This document shows positions 10,475-41,498 of a stretch of DNA of 64,000 bases, piece by piece. Source of the stretch: Hexactinellida sp. DTS-2022. Lineage: Eukaryota > Porifera > Hexactinellida. A program made the translations under genes and the position numbers. Each line of letters starts with the position of its first letter. Position 1 is the first letter of the stretch. The notes beneath the pieces were generated by a model. It worked only from the letters and a program-made list of their open reading frames with translations. It made no database searches and was not told the origin of the DNA. The DNA is taken from assembly GCA_028753945.1 (NCBI GenBank), contig JAPNXP010000002.1, positions 15,383,624 through 15,447,623 of the forward strand, given 5' to 3'.

Positions 10475-10892
10475 GGGAATCCTTATATAGAGCTGAGCTT
10501 TGTAGAGTTCAGATTTTTTCCCATACTAAAAGCCCAGGCTTACTTTCTAAAGGTCAATTTCAAACTCTGGAAAAAAACTGACCTTTCTCAGTGCATGAAT
10601 ACACATAGTGAAAAACTGAACTTTACAAAGCTCAGCTCTATATAAGTAATTTCTTGTTTTATTTTACAAATAAATAATGTATTAGCAAATCCAACTTAAA
10701 ATGAATAAATTATGAAATTACTTATATAGAGCTGAGCTTTGTAGAGTTCAGTTTTTCACTATGTGTATTCATGCACTGAGAAAGGTCAGTTTTTTTCCAG
10801 AGTTTGAAATTGACCTTTAGAAAGTAAGCCTGGGCTTTTAGTATGGGAAAAAATCTGAACTCTACAAAGCTCAGCTCTATATAAGGATTCCC
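10475..10892. repeat. 179-bp near-perfect inverted repeat with 60-nt loop
   Basis: Left arm 10475-10653 and right arm 10714-10892 are reverse complements with one mismatch that I can find (ctgaactttac against ctgaactctac), separated by 10654-10713. Each arm is itself bounded by inverted ends (cttatatagagctgagcttt), as if two copies of one MITE lie head to head. Transcription would give a long dsRNA hairpin. It ends about 330 bp before the start of the second NHL gene. Confidence 0.9.
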
Positions 10893-11223
10893 ATAAATTA
10901 TTACACAAAGTTTTAGTTAATACTGCAACTATACACATTCTATAAACTGCAACTATACACATTCCATCAAATTGCAACTATACACTTTCTATAAACTGGA
11001 ACTAACAACAGAGTTGTGTCTCGAGTGTGGGAACTTTCTGTCTCGTGAGAGAACTCTGTTCCATCAAAACAGATATTCTTCCACGAATCTGCTTATTAGC
11101 CACAATGTTGCCAGAGTATATTCTGCTACACACGGGACTATAAGTAATGCTACTGTCTCTGCTCACACAATTATACACACAGCAACCTAACAGTCTCACA
11201 ACCAACCTAACTACAGAGCACAA

Positions 11224-12480
11224 ATGGCAGAACGGTACCCAGAAGTTCCCCTCCCCACGGACCCGATCGAGGCTCGCATTCACGCGAAGTTTGATCAGCT
11301 GATCGTCTGTCTCAACCGCAGACGGGAACAGCTGATCGCCGAGCACCGAGAGAGACAGGAGGAGAGACGCGCCGCGACCACAACTCGCGTTCGGACGGTG
11401 AGAGAGCTGGCCGACTCGAGAGCTAATCTCCAAACCCAAATGAAGGAGAACCTGCTCCGCTCCATGCGGGAGAGAATGGTAGCGGAGATCGAGACTCGGA
11501 TGGCACAGCTGGAGGTGTCGGAGAGAGAAGTGGAGGTGTTGTTTGAGTGCCACACTCGACAGCTGGAGGAGACCATCTCTGCACTGGGACAGCTGGCAGA
11601 GAGGGAGATAGTTCCAGTTCCAGTTCCAGTTCCGAACTACCCCGCACTCCTACAACCTCGGATCTCAGTCGGGAAGGAAGGAACAGGTATGGGAGAATTT
11701 GACTGGCCTGAAGGAATAGCTTTCGATGAGCGAACTCAGCTCATATACGTGGTGAACGTACATCTATTTTCAATCAATAATTGTATTATTGTATTCTCTG
11801 TTACCGGAGAATACATTAATACATTCTGTAAGGGACAAGTTAAGGTGCCAGCAGGCATAGCCATTAATGGGGATGAGGTGTATGTGAGCGACTCAGGCCT
11901 GCATTCCATTCTCCACTTTAAGTTGCCAGGTTTCCGGTTAATAACTAAGGTAAGCAAGCTAGGAACTGGTAACGGAAAGTTCGATTGTCCTCACCAACTC
12001 ACAGTAGCGCCTAACGGGTCTCTGTTTATAGCAGATACATTTAATAACAGAGTAGTAGTAATGACAAATAAACTCGAATTTAAACTGTCCATCTCGCATG
12101 CCAGCATGACAAAGCCACGTGACGTCAAACTACTGGGCAATGAGGTGTTTGTTCTCAGCTCTAGTGACAACCCGTGTCTCCATGTATTCTCACAAACTGG
12201 TGAGAAACTCCGCTCCCTCATAACACGTGGCACACAGGGAAACGAACAAGTTAAAAGCGGATACTTCTTCTGTTTCGACAAACAGCAAAATATCCTTATT
12301 AGCGACTATGCAGCTAATTCCATTAAAGTATTCTCTCGAGAAGGAGCTCTGCTACACACACTGGGAAAGACACAGGAAGAAGATAGGAAAATACAACCCA
12401 GAGGAATAACAGTGACAGACAACAACAAGATTATTTGTGCTTCTGTTCATACTAAGTTTTGCTTGCATATTTTCTATTAA
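11224..12480 (+). CDS. Coiled-coil NHL-repeat (TRIM-NHL-like) protein, copy 2
   Basis: Single-exon gene, 418 aa, with the same plan as the gene at 931-2190: coiled coil about 15-125, VPVPVPVP linker, NHL propeller about 150-418 (PEGIAFDE, PAGIAING, PHQLTVAPNG, ADTFNNRV). No RING or B-box. The first 135 codons and about 300 bp of 5' flank are nearly identical to the other copy, and similarity stops at the stop codon. Most differences sit in the propeller and change amino acids, especially just before each P-x-G-I/L motif and in adjoining loops. One codon is missing relative to copy 1 near residue 177 (NVHLF against NGNPLF). Intact and probably functional. Confidence 0.85.
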   Translation: MAERYPEVPLPTDPIEARIHAKFDQLIVCLNRRREQLIAEHRERQEERRAATTTRVRTVRELADSRANLQTQMKENLLRSMRERMVAEIETRMAQLEVSEREVEVLFECHTRQLEETISALGQLAEREIVPVPVPVPNYPALLQPRISVGKEGTGMGEFDWPEGIAFDERTQLIYVVNVHLFSINNCIIVFSVTGEYINTFCKGQVKVPAGIAINGDEVYVSDSGLHSILHFKLPGFRLITKVSKLGTGNGKFDCPHQLTVAPNGSLFIADTFNNRVVVMTNKLEFKLSISHASMTKPRDVKLLGNEVFVLSSSDNPCLHVFSQTGEKLRSLITRGTQGNEQVKSGYFFCFDKQQNILISDYAANSIKVFSREGALLHTLGKTQEEDRKIQPRGITVTDNNKIICASVHTKFCLHIFY

Positions 12481-12633
12481 AAGTTTAATTAAACTGAATT
12501 TTTGTTTAAAAATAGATCCTAAGACTTTATTTAAAATCGAATCTACATATTAATTGTTCATTTTCCCTGAAATATAAATTCTAATTATGGAACATTATTT
12601 GGTTCCCTTTATAGTTCCAATTAGCTCTACAGA

Positions 12634-15600
12634 ATGGGTCAGCTTTTGAAAGCTATGAGAGAAGGATATTCCGGGACTCCGGGAAAAGTAGATATATTCG
12701 TAGATTTCGAAAGTAAGTTTGTTCTTCAAATTATCTGACATACAAACCCTAGAACATTGGTTCCCAACCTGGGGTCCACAAATAGCATAATTTGTATTAC
12801 TGGCAATGGTAAGGAGTCCACCTAATGTTTGTATTTGCTAGTATAGGTCCATATAATGTTTGTATTTGACATAGGGGGTCCATAGAATGTATAATACTGT
12901 ATTGCTTCAAATAATCTCCCGGCGCTTATTGTTTTCGTGGGCCAAAATTGTCGTGAATTTTTTTGAAAAATTCAAAAAATAATATTTTGGTCGGTTGTAA
13001 TGGTTCTCACAGTATACAATCCGAAGAGGCCAAAATGATAGGAATTACACTCCAGTGATCAACTAATGTGTTTGTCATACCATTGTCATTGTTATTTACC
13101 CGGTGCTTATAGGGGAAATACGGTATTTACTACACTGGTTATATTATTTTGTATTTTGGTTGTATTATAGATGCTAAGCCAATGGTTGTATTATAGATGC
13201 TAAGCCAACTGATAGCGAGAAGGGAGTATATGAGGAGGTTCTCGGCGTTCTAAAAATAGCTCCTCGACTTATGGAGGATATGAAGGGGTATGGAGGGGCC
13301 AGTGCAGAGATTAGAGAAGTGAGGTGTTGTTGTTGTTGTTGTTGGAGTGTAGAGTAGAACCTTGTTAGTAGGAACACGGTTAATACGAACGCTATTTCAG
13401 TCCCCTTCAAAGCCTTTTCAATACAAATGATATCGGTTAATACGAATTCCGGATAAGGCGAACACATTAAGACATAAATACAGTGGTGTTCGCGTAATAG
13501 TCGCATTTTGCATTAATTTGCTTGCTATTAGAGGATCGTTCTATTAATCAACCTTGTTGTTGTTAAACCTCTTTATTGGTAAATATACAATAGAGCCTCG
13601 TTAGTACGAACACCAGGGGACCGTAAAAATGTGTTCGCCTTATCCGAAATTAGTATTTTCTATATTATTTGTATTATAAAGGCTTTGAAAGGAACTGAAA
13701 TAGTGTAGGAAATACGTATTAACCGGAGTTCCTACTAACCGTGTACTAACGAGGTTCTACTGTATTATACTTGTTGCAGGCGATACAGAATCCCTCGGAT
13801 AACGACAGACAGGACAAGGCATGGGAGGTTATTCTCTGCTCCGTTAAGACCCTCAAAACCTTCTGGCTCTTCTCGGAGGACCTGGCTCAGGTTGTGATCC
13901 CCAGACTCCTCTCGGGGCTCTGCAACACCTCCATGAACCCACAGGAACATCTCGAGACTCAACAGGTACCTAGTAGGGGTAGCCTGACAACCAGGCTGGG
14001 TAATAGGAATCCAGAGTAACACACGTGATATTAAAGCGAGCCAACTAATACCGTAGTAAAATAATTAATTATATAAATCCTGTGAAATTTTGACCCGATT
14101 AAGCGAAGAAATCTATTAACTGGTGGCTCTATAAAGCGGAGTCGACTGTATATAAGTCAAACTTGGTTTAATAATGGCAAATAGAATCAAGTATTATAAG
14201 AAAGTAGTATTAACCGGATTAGACCGCATGCCCATATATGGTGTTAAGCAGAGTATACTGTCTAATTGACCACATGCCCATATATGGTGTTAAGCAGAGT
14301 ATACTGTCTCATTGACCACATGCCCATATATGGTGTTAAGCAGAGTATACTGTCTCATTGACCACATGCCCATATATGGAGTTAAGCAGAGTATACTGTC
14401 TCATTGACCACATGCCCATATATGGAGTTAAGCAGAGTATACTGTCCCTATCTCTCCATAGGCCTTAGCTAAGCTGTTGGCTGACACGATTCAGTTTGTT
14501 CTGCTGTTTGACGATCTCAAGATGACCACTCCCTCCATACAGAACGACTTCAGTTATTACAGACGCAGCATGAATAGGAGATCCATGAGCCAACTCGTAT
14601 GTTGTTGTTGTTGTTGTTGTTATAGTATATATCTCACACCTTTAATATACCAATTTAACCTCTATAGTTAAATTATTATAATAGAAATATTGTGTTCTTG
14701 TTGTTACATTATTATTTTTAACAACTTTTTATATCCCAAACTTACTTACATTATTTTGTGACTCTTAAATAGGACAAAGTTATCGAGAAATTATACTTTT
14801 GTTGTTGGATTAATCACATTTTCACACCTTTAAAGTCCTTTTATCATCATTAAGAATATGGTAGAACCTCGTTAGTATTAACATGGTTAATACGAACACT
14901 ATTTCAGTCCCCTTCAAAGCATTTTCAATACAAATGATAATGGTTAATAAGAATTCCGGATAAGGAGTATATTTTGCCGTCCCCTGGTGTTCCTACTAAC
15001 GAGGCTCTACACTATTCAGTACTAACTGACACTAGTTTATTCCACTACTATTAATTCCATAGCATTATTCCACTACAGTGCTATATTCCACTATTCCATA
15101 GCATTATTCCATAGCATTATTCCATAGCATTATTCCATAGCATTCACTACTATATCCATTAGGGAGCTACTAACTTTGACGACGGGGGCATTACCCAGGA
15201 GCAGGCTAACTCCATGGCTATGTTCTTTGCTAACGCGATGCCGATGCTCTCCTGTCTCACCCGCGGCACCGCCAGCTTCCTCTTCGGGGCACGTACCTAT
15301 TTATAGAACTCTTCTTATAACCGTACTTATAATACAGTGTTCCTATAATAGCAATATTGCTATAGCAGCAAGTTATTACAGTCCCAAAGCGAGCATTTAA
15401 TGTTAATTCTGTTCCTCTAATAGCAAGCTAATTTGGAGCAAAATACAAACTAAGCTAACAATTTGTAGACTGTCTATAAATTTTGTAGACCAAAAGCCCC
15501 TGCCGTTTATGGATAATATTATACGTATAAGTCAAGAAAATCTGGTTATATATAGACGGTCTACATATAAGATATTTCTTCCCAAAATATTTTCTTATAC

Positions 15601-17236
15601 AGGCATATTTTATACTGGTATTTACTGTACTTTTGATCTCGTTAATATACAGTGAACTCCCGTTATAACGAAGTCGGATATAACTAAATAACCGCTTATA
15701 ACGGATATTTCCACAGAGCACTAAATGCATTAATTATTATCTGCTTATAACGAATATCCGGATATAACGAAGGGATTTACAGGTCCCAAGCACTTCGTTA
15801 TAACGAGAGTTCCCTGTACTTTCTAATCTATTATAATTAGGACTCTTACAAGAGGTTTACAACTGTATATATTATTCCTGTTATTTAGCACCCAGAGATC
15901 CCAATGGAATACACCACGGATTGTCTGAGCACATTTGCTACTGTTTGCAGAATAATGATAGCCAACCCGTAAGTTGTCTGTTTAATATCGCATAACTAGT
16001 GTACATTCTCGTTGCTATAGAGAGTATTCAAGTCGGTTTAAGAATCGGGAGACTTCTCTATTCTGTTTGAGAGTTATGGTAAGTACAAACTGAAACTGAA
16101 ACTGGAACTAATATTCAGTTAATTTATATCGACCAACACCTTTTCGGACACTTAAAAAGGTCATTTCTGACATTAAATTCATCTTTTCGAATCTGGGTTT
16201 TATATTGAAGGGTGTTGGCTGATATATAAGTAGACCAGTTATATATTATGGCGTTGAAACGTTACGTAACGCTTCCAAGGGGATCAACCAATGTGTGACA
16301 AACCATACTTTTAGTATTACAAACTGTATACGTAATTTACTGGAATTTGCGTTACATTACGTTTGAACGGCTGCTTATTTGCACAACTATATGGGTGTGT
16401 TATAAGTATTGTTGTAGACGGGCACAATAATACTGTATGATCATGTACATCCTGATGGAGCGTTTGCAAAAACTTCAAAAATAGATGTGAGTTTATAGAA
16501 TACATAATTGTTATTTTAATTTGTTTATCAAAATGCTTATTTACTACCTTTATTGTTTGTTTATTACATGCTAAATGACTTATTTTGTTTGTTTATTAAA
16601 ATGCTTGTTTACCTTTCTTAATTGTTTATGTTTGTGTTATTGTTTACAGATAAAAGAATCGATTAGAATATTGCAAACAGATCCAAGCAGTTGTGAGAAT
16701 CTTATGAACGCATTAAGGTATCCCCCAATTAACCATGGATATTAACAAATACAATTATTCTTGTAATCCATAGTTCAATAATTAATATAGAGCTTTTTTG
16801 TACTATTTCACAAATTATTATTATTTTATTCAAATTCCTTGTAAAGTACATTTGCATATTGTTATTTTCATATACAGTGGTGTTTCCTAATAGCAATATT
16901 GCTCTACTAAAAAAATTATTTTCATTTTATGTTAATTATGTTCCTCTAATACAGTGAATGCCGGTTATAAGCACATCATCGGGAACTGCATATAATGTCT
17001 TATATCCGACATAAATTATATAGGGTATATGGCAACCGTTTTCCAATAGAATGTTCTTATATCCGGCATCTACTGTAGCAAATTCGCCTATTAATTAACA
17101 AACAAATTTCATGCAAAATGCGACTTACTATTATACGAACGAACACCACTGTATTATACAATCTGTATTTAGATATAATACAAAACACCTTCATGATGAT
17201 GGAACTCCAAAAGCTATAAAACTACTCCTTTGTTGA
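12634..17236 (+). CDS. CYRI: CYRI/FAM49 Rac1-binding protein, complete
   Basis: Ten coding exons: 12634-12712, 13197-13318, 13780-13965, 14462-14596, 15163-15292, 15896-15968, 16021-16078, 16418-16486, 16650-16717, 17173-17236 (stop TGA). All phases agree; product 327 aa, close to vertebrate CYRI-B. CYRI proteins bind active Rac1 at the membrane and restrain the WAVE/Scar complex that drives Arp2/3 actin branching. Family signatures seen: MGQLL start (Gly2 for N-myristoylation), VDFENAKPTDSEKG, IQNDFSYYRR with the Arg pair known to contact Rac1, TTDCLSTFATVCRIM, RETSLFCLRVM, ILYDHVHPDGAFAKTSKID and a RYNTKHL end. The exon 5/6 boundary is the least certain: I use gtacct with acceptor acccag, but a tttag seven bases earlier is possible. 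The exon 2 acceptor is tandemly duplicated; only the second copy keeps the frame. Confidence 0.96.
12755..12900. repeat. hAT-like MITE (GGTTCCCAACC ... GGTCCA)
   Basis: Starts ggttcccaacctggggtcc and contains repeated ggtcca words, as in the split element at 3106-3428. Intron 1 of CYRI. The rest of the intron (12901-13150) resembles sequence at 29560-29750 (cggcgcttat...cccacgaaaacaataag), another dispersed element. Confidence 0.5.
13353..13766. repeat. Two family A MITEs flanking a (GTT)n run, CYRI intron 2
   Basis: A partial copy at 13353-13476 and a copy in the other orientation at 13588-13766 (atagagcctcgttagtacga ... aacgaggttctactgta). They nearly fill the intron between the exons ending 13318 and starting 13780. 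Confidence 0.75.
14223..14450. repeat. 46-bp tandem array carrying five perfect CArG boxes
   Basis: Five copies of a 46-bp unit (ccacatgcccatatatggtg ... and on) in intron 3 of CYRI, ending next to the polypyrimidine tract of exon 4. Each unit contains CCATATATGG at 14232, 14278, 14324, 14370 and 14416, matching the serum response factor consensus CC(A/T)6GG. The array is certain; use by SRF is inference. Confidence 0.9.
14860..15146. repeat. Family A MITE followed by short tandem repeat
   Basis: 14862-15011 is a family A MITE (ggtagaacctcgttagtatt ... aacgaggctctac). 15056-15146 is a short tandem repeat of ccatagcattatt just before the CYRI exon 5 acceptor. Confidence 0.7.
15649..15817. repeat. 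CAGTGAACTCCCGTTATAACG MITE (family B)
   Basis: Clean copy with ends tacagtgaactcccgttata and cgttataacgagagttccc. Its right flank (ctttctaatctattataatt) also flanks the copy at 28113-28286, showing a shared host sequence or larger duplicated unit. Other copies: 19451-19612, 56515-56677, 61765-61922. CYRI intron 5; a family E piece (15465-15575) precedes it. Confidence 0.8.
16875..17156. repeat. Family I MITE interrupted by a family C MITE
   Basis: Outer element runs from tacagtggtgtttcctaata to cgaacaccactgta. The inner one (16952-17085) runs from tacagtgaatgccggttata to ggcatctactgta and interrupts the outer word cctctaat...gcaaattcgcc. The last CYRI exon starts 17 bp downstream. Confidence 0.75.
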
Positions 17237-18506
17237 TATCATTTTAATATTTTGATTATTTATATCCGTGAGATTTCTATTTTAGCCATTTTCCCAATAC
17301 TGTATATCTCAATGTGTTAATAGAATATATTGTTTGTCTATTTGAAAATAACTTCTCATTTATTATTTACAAAGTTGAATGATTATCGTTACTATTATAT
17401 TTTAAACGGTTTGGCAAATGGACTGTTGAATACTATCTACAATACCTTATAGGAACTAATACCTATAGTTCCAGTTCCAATAAGAACTATACTGGCACAT
17501 TACTGTGGTGCACTTATTGTAATAAGCCAGTGGTAAACACATCAAAGTAAACACTCAATTACCCCAGTGACTGACAAATCCTCTTTAAAATGTGTCCGTT
17601 TCAATATAATACAATGCAATTAAAACTTTTTCTGTTATAATATACGAATAAGGGAATATCGGTTAAGGCAGTGGTCGACAATTATGTTTTACTGTTCTTC
17701 ATTTATAGACGAGACAACCTGAGTTAAACTACTGAATATAAAGAAATAACTTATATGTGAGATGTGACCGTCTATTTCTAGACCAGGTTTTCTTACACAT
17801 ACATTAGTGTTACCCATAGACGGCAGGGCTTTTGGTCTACAGAATTTATAGACGGTCTACAAAATTTTGGCATATTTGTATGGGCTTTATAGACCGTCTA
17901 CATATAAGGATGTTCGAATATAAATCTATTCATAGCATTGTCTATTATTATAAAATTAATTACGGCAATTTTATTTTGGCCGCACTCATTTTCGAGGCAC
18001 AAATTTGCTTTAATACTATTTTATTCCGGTAAGGTCTTGCTACTCCCAGAAAACCTGAAATTACCCCCATGGGGTAATATACCCCTAATCGCCGACCACT
18101 GGTTTATAGGAACTAATTGAGATGCCATCCTTTGGAACAGCTGTTTATTGAATTATAGTTCCACTTCCAATAAGAACTATACATTTTACAGCACCCTAAA
18201 GGTGTTAGCCATAATACATAATTGGTATTATACATTATAAGGCATTATTTGGAGGTTCAATTTGTACGGAACCCAAACTAGAATTTTATGGTCAGACACC
18301 TGGCACCAAATTAACTATTTAAGTGCCAACCCGGCACCTAAATGAAATCACACTACAAGCACTTTTGCACCTATATAGCTATATACAATCAAGGAATTAT
18401 CCAGGAGCGCGAAACGCTCCTTTGGGTGTACTTTCCTTTCCTACAAGGCACCTATATAGTTATATCCCTTATCATACGTATCCTAGCTAGCTATAGCATA
18501 CAGTGT
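17237..18506. other. CYRI 3' / ROCK 5' intergenic region
   Basis: AT-rich. Holds a family E MITE (17755-17912, tagaccgtct words), words of the GGAACTAAT type, and a family J element (18182-18490, gcaccctaaaggtgttagcc ... ggcacc words) interrupted near 18395-18440 by a fragment of the GGAGCG element. A promoter for ROCK must lie here but I cannot point to it. Confidence 0.5.
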
Positions 18507-38350
<19,844 letters not shown>

Positions 38351-39472
38351 ACAGACAGATATACTAAGGCGTTCATTTGTTAGTTAGTTTGTTTGTTTGT
38401 TAGTTTGTTTATTTATATATTTATATATTTACTTGTTTGTTTATTTGTTTACTTGTTTGGTTGTTTATTTACTTGTTTATTTACTTGTTTGTTTACTTGT
38501 TTATTTACTTGTTTATTACTTGTTTATTACTTGATTATTTACTTGATTATTTACTTGTTTATTACTTGATTATTTACTTGGTTGTTTGTTTGTTTATTTG
38601 TTTATTTGTTCACTTGTTTACTTGTTTATTTACTTGGTCGTTTGTTTGTGTACTTTATTGTTTACTTGGTTGTTTGTTTGTACACTTTATTGTTTACTTG
38701 TTTGTTTATTTACTTGATTGTTTACTTGTTTATTTACTTGGTTGTTTACTTGTTTACTTATTGATTTATTTGGTACTTGTTTACTTGTTTGTTTCCCCAG
38801 AGGCCAGCTATGGAGAACCACTCTTCACTTCTTCCTACAGAGAACACCTTTTAATATTTTACACTAATTAGCTTGATTGGAAATGCGCCTATGAGAATGC
38901 CACCTGCTCTGGGTACTAATCTCCAATTATGTTAGCTTGATACTTTATGCATGTTCTTGGATTTTATTCGTGTATAACTGTGTCTATTGTTTATCATTTG
39001 TTTACTTTGTTAATTAAGGGAATATTGTATTTGTTAATAACTGATTTCTAGAGAGGGTTGGTTTATGCACCCTTTATAGGACTTACCCCATCACTAAACT
39101 AATATAACCTCGTTAGTAGAACACGGTTATACGAACACTATTTCAGTCCCCTTCAAAGTCTTTTCAATACAAATGATATTGGTTAATAACTTAATACGAA
39201 TTCCGGATAAGGCGAACGCATTTTGACGGTCCCCTGGTGTTCCTACTAACGATTCCCAATTCCTATCTGATTAATTAAATTAGTTTATTTAATCAATTAA
39301 CTTCATGCATCACAAATGAAGGGAATTAATTTAACAATGAATTATAGCATGTAAATATTAACAGAACAATGACAAGTTAATATATCTACATATTGTATGT
39401 AGATATAGCATGCAAAGATTAATTTATCATAGTAGCTATTAACAAATTAAGACCTTTGCATTAGTATAAATA
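38351..39472. other. ROCK downstream region
   Basis: 38380-38795 is (TTTG)n/(TTTA)n-rich sequence. It ends in a good acceptor-like tttccccag (38801), which could open a 3'UTR or alternative terminal exon (frame ASYGEPLFTSSYREH, stop at about 38868). 39100-39255 is a family A MITE. 39256-39472 is AT-rich with nothing identified. Confidence 0.5.
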
Positions 39473-40606
39473 TTATTTTTCACCGATTAAAGGACGGAAC
39501 ATATCTTCCGACCGAATACCGGTGTAGTTCTTGTAAACTCCCCTTTTCTTCAAAAACCTTTTAATTGCCTCTTTCCAGATGAACAGATGGTACAAAGTAA
39601 ACGTAGACATTGAAATTAATGCGAATATATTATACAACACATCGTACACTCGGAATCCAATGTCAACAAAGTCTTTGTTTTGTGAGGAAACGTTTATCCA
39701 TTGTATGTCCAAATCGAAAAATATTTGATTTAGTATGCAATGGTGATATAAAATCATTTTAAGGACATTCTCATAGCAAATTGCAAGTAACGTAATGACA
39801 AACGAAATCAAATAAATGACATACAGTATTGAACCTGTCTTGTATTCCCTACACATTCCATCTAACCTCTTGTGTGACTGGGGATCTTCAAACCAAGCGT
39901 CTAGCCGTCTCCACTTCAGCAGCAGATACAGACTACGGCTGTACTTAATGTACAGACACAGATGGATAGGGAATACATAAATAATTAATATACTAACCAC
40001 AAACAAAAAAGCCCGCCAATAGGTTATGCTTATCCATATAAGGATCAGCTGTATTAGCAGCCAGACTAGCAACACCTTATCTCTCCTAGCTAGGCTAACC
40101 ACACGCTTAATGGCGTAGGCATGGGACAGGTAGGAAGTCAGTGTGTGGATAAGAGACGTGTATATAAGCAAGGAAGATATTTCCAGAGCTAGTAGGGCCC
40201 CTGCGAAAGGGTGATAATATATTTCCTCAATCAAATATGACCCTCCAGGACAATTTGGTATGGCCTGTTGAGGTATACTATTAAATACTATTACCAATAT
40301 GAGTATAAACCAGAATACGAATGACTCGGTAATACATATAGCCGCTATAAAAACAGACTTTATATAGTCTACCCTTGCATTGATCAGTTCCTCATAACAC
40401 CTCTCTTCTCTCTGTTTCTTCAGATAGTGTATCTTCTTTCCCAGCTCTCTCACTCGGGACACAAAGTAGACACACCATACGATCGTTAAAAACGCGATCC
40501 CAAATCCTAGCAGCCCAATTATAACCTGACATGTGTATATAACTATTTTATCGTACTCATTCGTAAAATAAGATTCATTTGGAAATTTCACTAAATGAAT
40601 AGCCAT
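39473..40606 (-). CDS. Seven-pass membrane protein, paralogue A
   Basis: Single-exon gene, 377 aa. Hydrophobicity suggests an extracellular N-terminus with an N-glycosylation site (NESY), then seven membrane segments at roughly 21-49, 84-108, 143-165, 179-200, 201-223, 263-287 and 325-350, with Lys/Arg-rich loops where a GPCR would have its cytoplasmic loops (RVRELGKKIHYLKKQREER; KWRRLDAWFEDPQSHKR). One Cys lies in the loop before segment 3 (NCPGG) and another after segment 6 (HHCIL), a possible disulphide. No known receptor motif such as DRY or NPxxY is seen, so I do not assign a GPCR class. It shares its N-terminus and about 260 bp of upstream DNA with paralogue B. Confidence 0.85.
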   Translation of the reverse strand: MAIHLVKFPNESYFTNEYDKIVIYTCQVIIGLLGFGIAFLTIVWCVYFVSRVRELGKKIHYLKKQREERCYEELINARVDYIKSVFIAAICITESFVFWFILILVIVFNSIPQQAIPNCPGGSYLIEEIYYHPFAGALLALEISSLLIYTSLIHTLTSYLSHAYAIKRVVSLARRDKVLLVWLLIQLILIWISITYWRAFLFVVSILIIYVFPIHLCLYIKYSRSLYLLLKWRRLDAWFEDPQSHKRLDGMCREYKTGSILYVIYLISFVITLLAICYENVLKMILYHHCILNQIFFDLDIQWINVSSQNKDFVDIGFRVYDVLYNIFALISMSTFTLYHLFIWKEAIKRFLKKRGVYKNYTGIRSEDMFRPLIGEK

Positions 40607-41498
40607 ATTATTGAGGAATAGTTTAATAATTAATTAGCAAGGAACTACATATATATATATTGTTTAAGGTGTCCCTATATATTATCCCTCTGTAACGCAA
40701 TACAACTGATGATCTGGTTAATTTATCCTATGAAATAACTGGATTACTCTTAGCATTTGTAATCATAGTGTAATCAGTAAAAAATATTTTCTGGAAATTC
40801 AAACGTTCGTTATAAGTTGAATAATTTTTAATTCAAATAGAAATAACTTAGGCCACTGTTTGTTGGAATCTTGTTTCAGCTCCACCGCCCGCGTCAGATT
40901 TCCCTCCCGCACGAATATTGTCAATATTGTCATTATTCCCATTATTACACCTACATTTCAAGTAAGGCCACTGTTCGTTGCCAATTTTATTGTAGGACAC
41001 ACTCTAAAATAGGCATAATTAGCTAGTAACAAAATCAGAACCTATAACAAGCATTATTACCCAACGATTACATATTTTATCAATAAGCACTGACAAATTA
41101 GAATATTTGCTCAGATAATTATTAACTATGTCGTCATCAAATAATGATATAATGACAATGCGATGCCGCCCGCCCGCATCCTCTGATAGACTTCGTGTGG
41201 AGCTGAAACAATATTGTCATTAACAGTGGCCTTGTATGTAGACCGTCTATTTATAGACCAGGTTTTTTACTTAAATACTATTACCCATAGACGGCAGGGG
41301 CTTTTGTCGACATAATTTATAGATTTTTGCTTAGTTTGTATGGGTTTTATAAACCGTCTACATAGTATAAGGAAGCTCATTAAATTACTGTATTTAATTT
41401 CAATAAAAAATGACAATTCATATTTTTAATTAATACACAAAAACTATTAGTAATATTAATATTATTTTTTGTTATTGTTGTTATTGTTATTGTTGTTG
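40607..41498. other. Spacer between seven-pass genes A and B
   Basis: 40607-40860 is the 5' flank shared with gene B (word ggaactacatatatatatat, then gtgtccctatatattatccc). 40853-41232 may be an element with ends aggccactgttt and aacagtggcctt. 41236-41380 is a family E MITE; GTT repeats lie near 41465-41500. Confidence 0.5.

Noticed and set aside
14223-14450. CRISPR-like 46-bp array
   Set aside because: Whole units are identical with no variable spacers.
38801-38870. Alternative ROCK terminal exon after tttccccag
   Set aside because: The TAA at 38350 completes a normal ROCK C-terminus and no donor before it joins this piece convincingly; noted only as possible 3'UTR.
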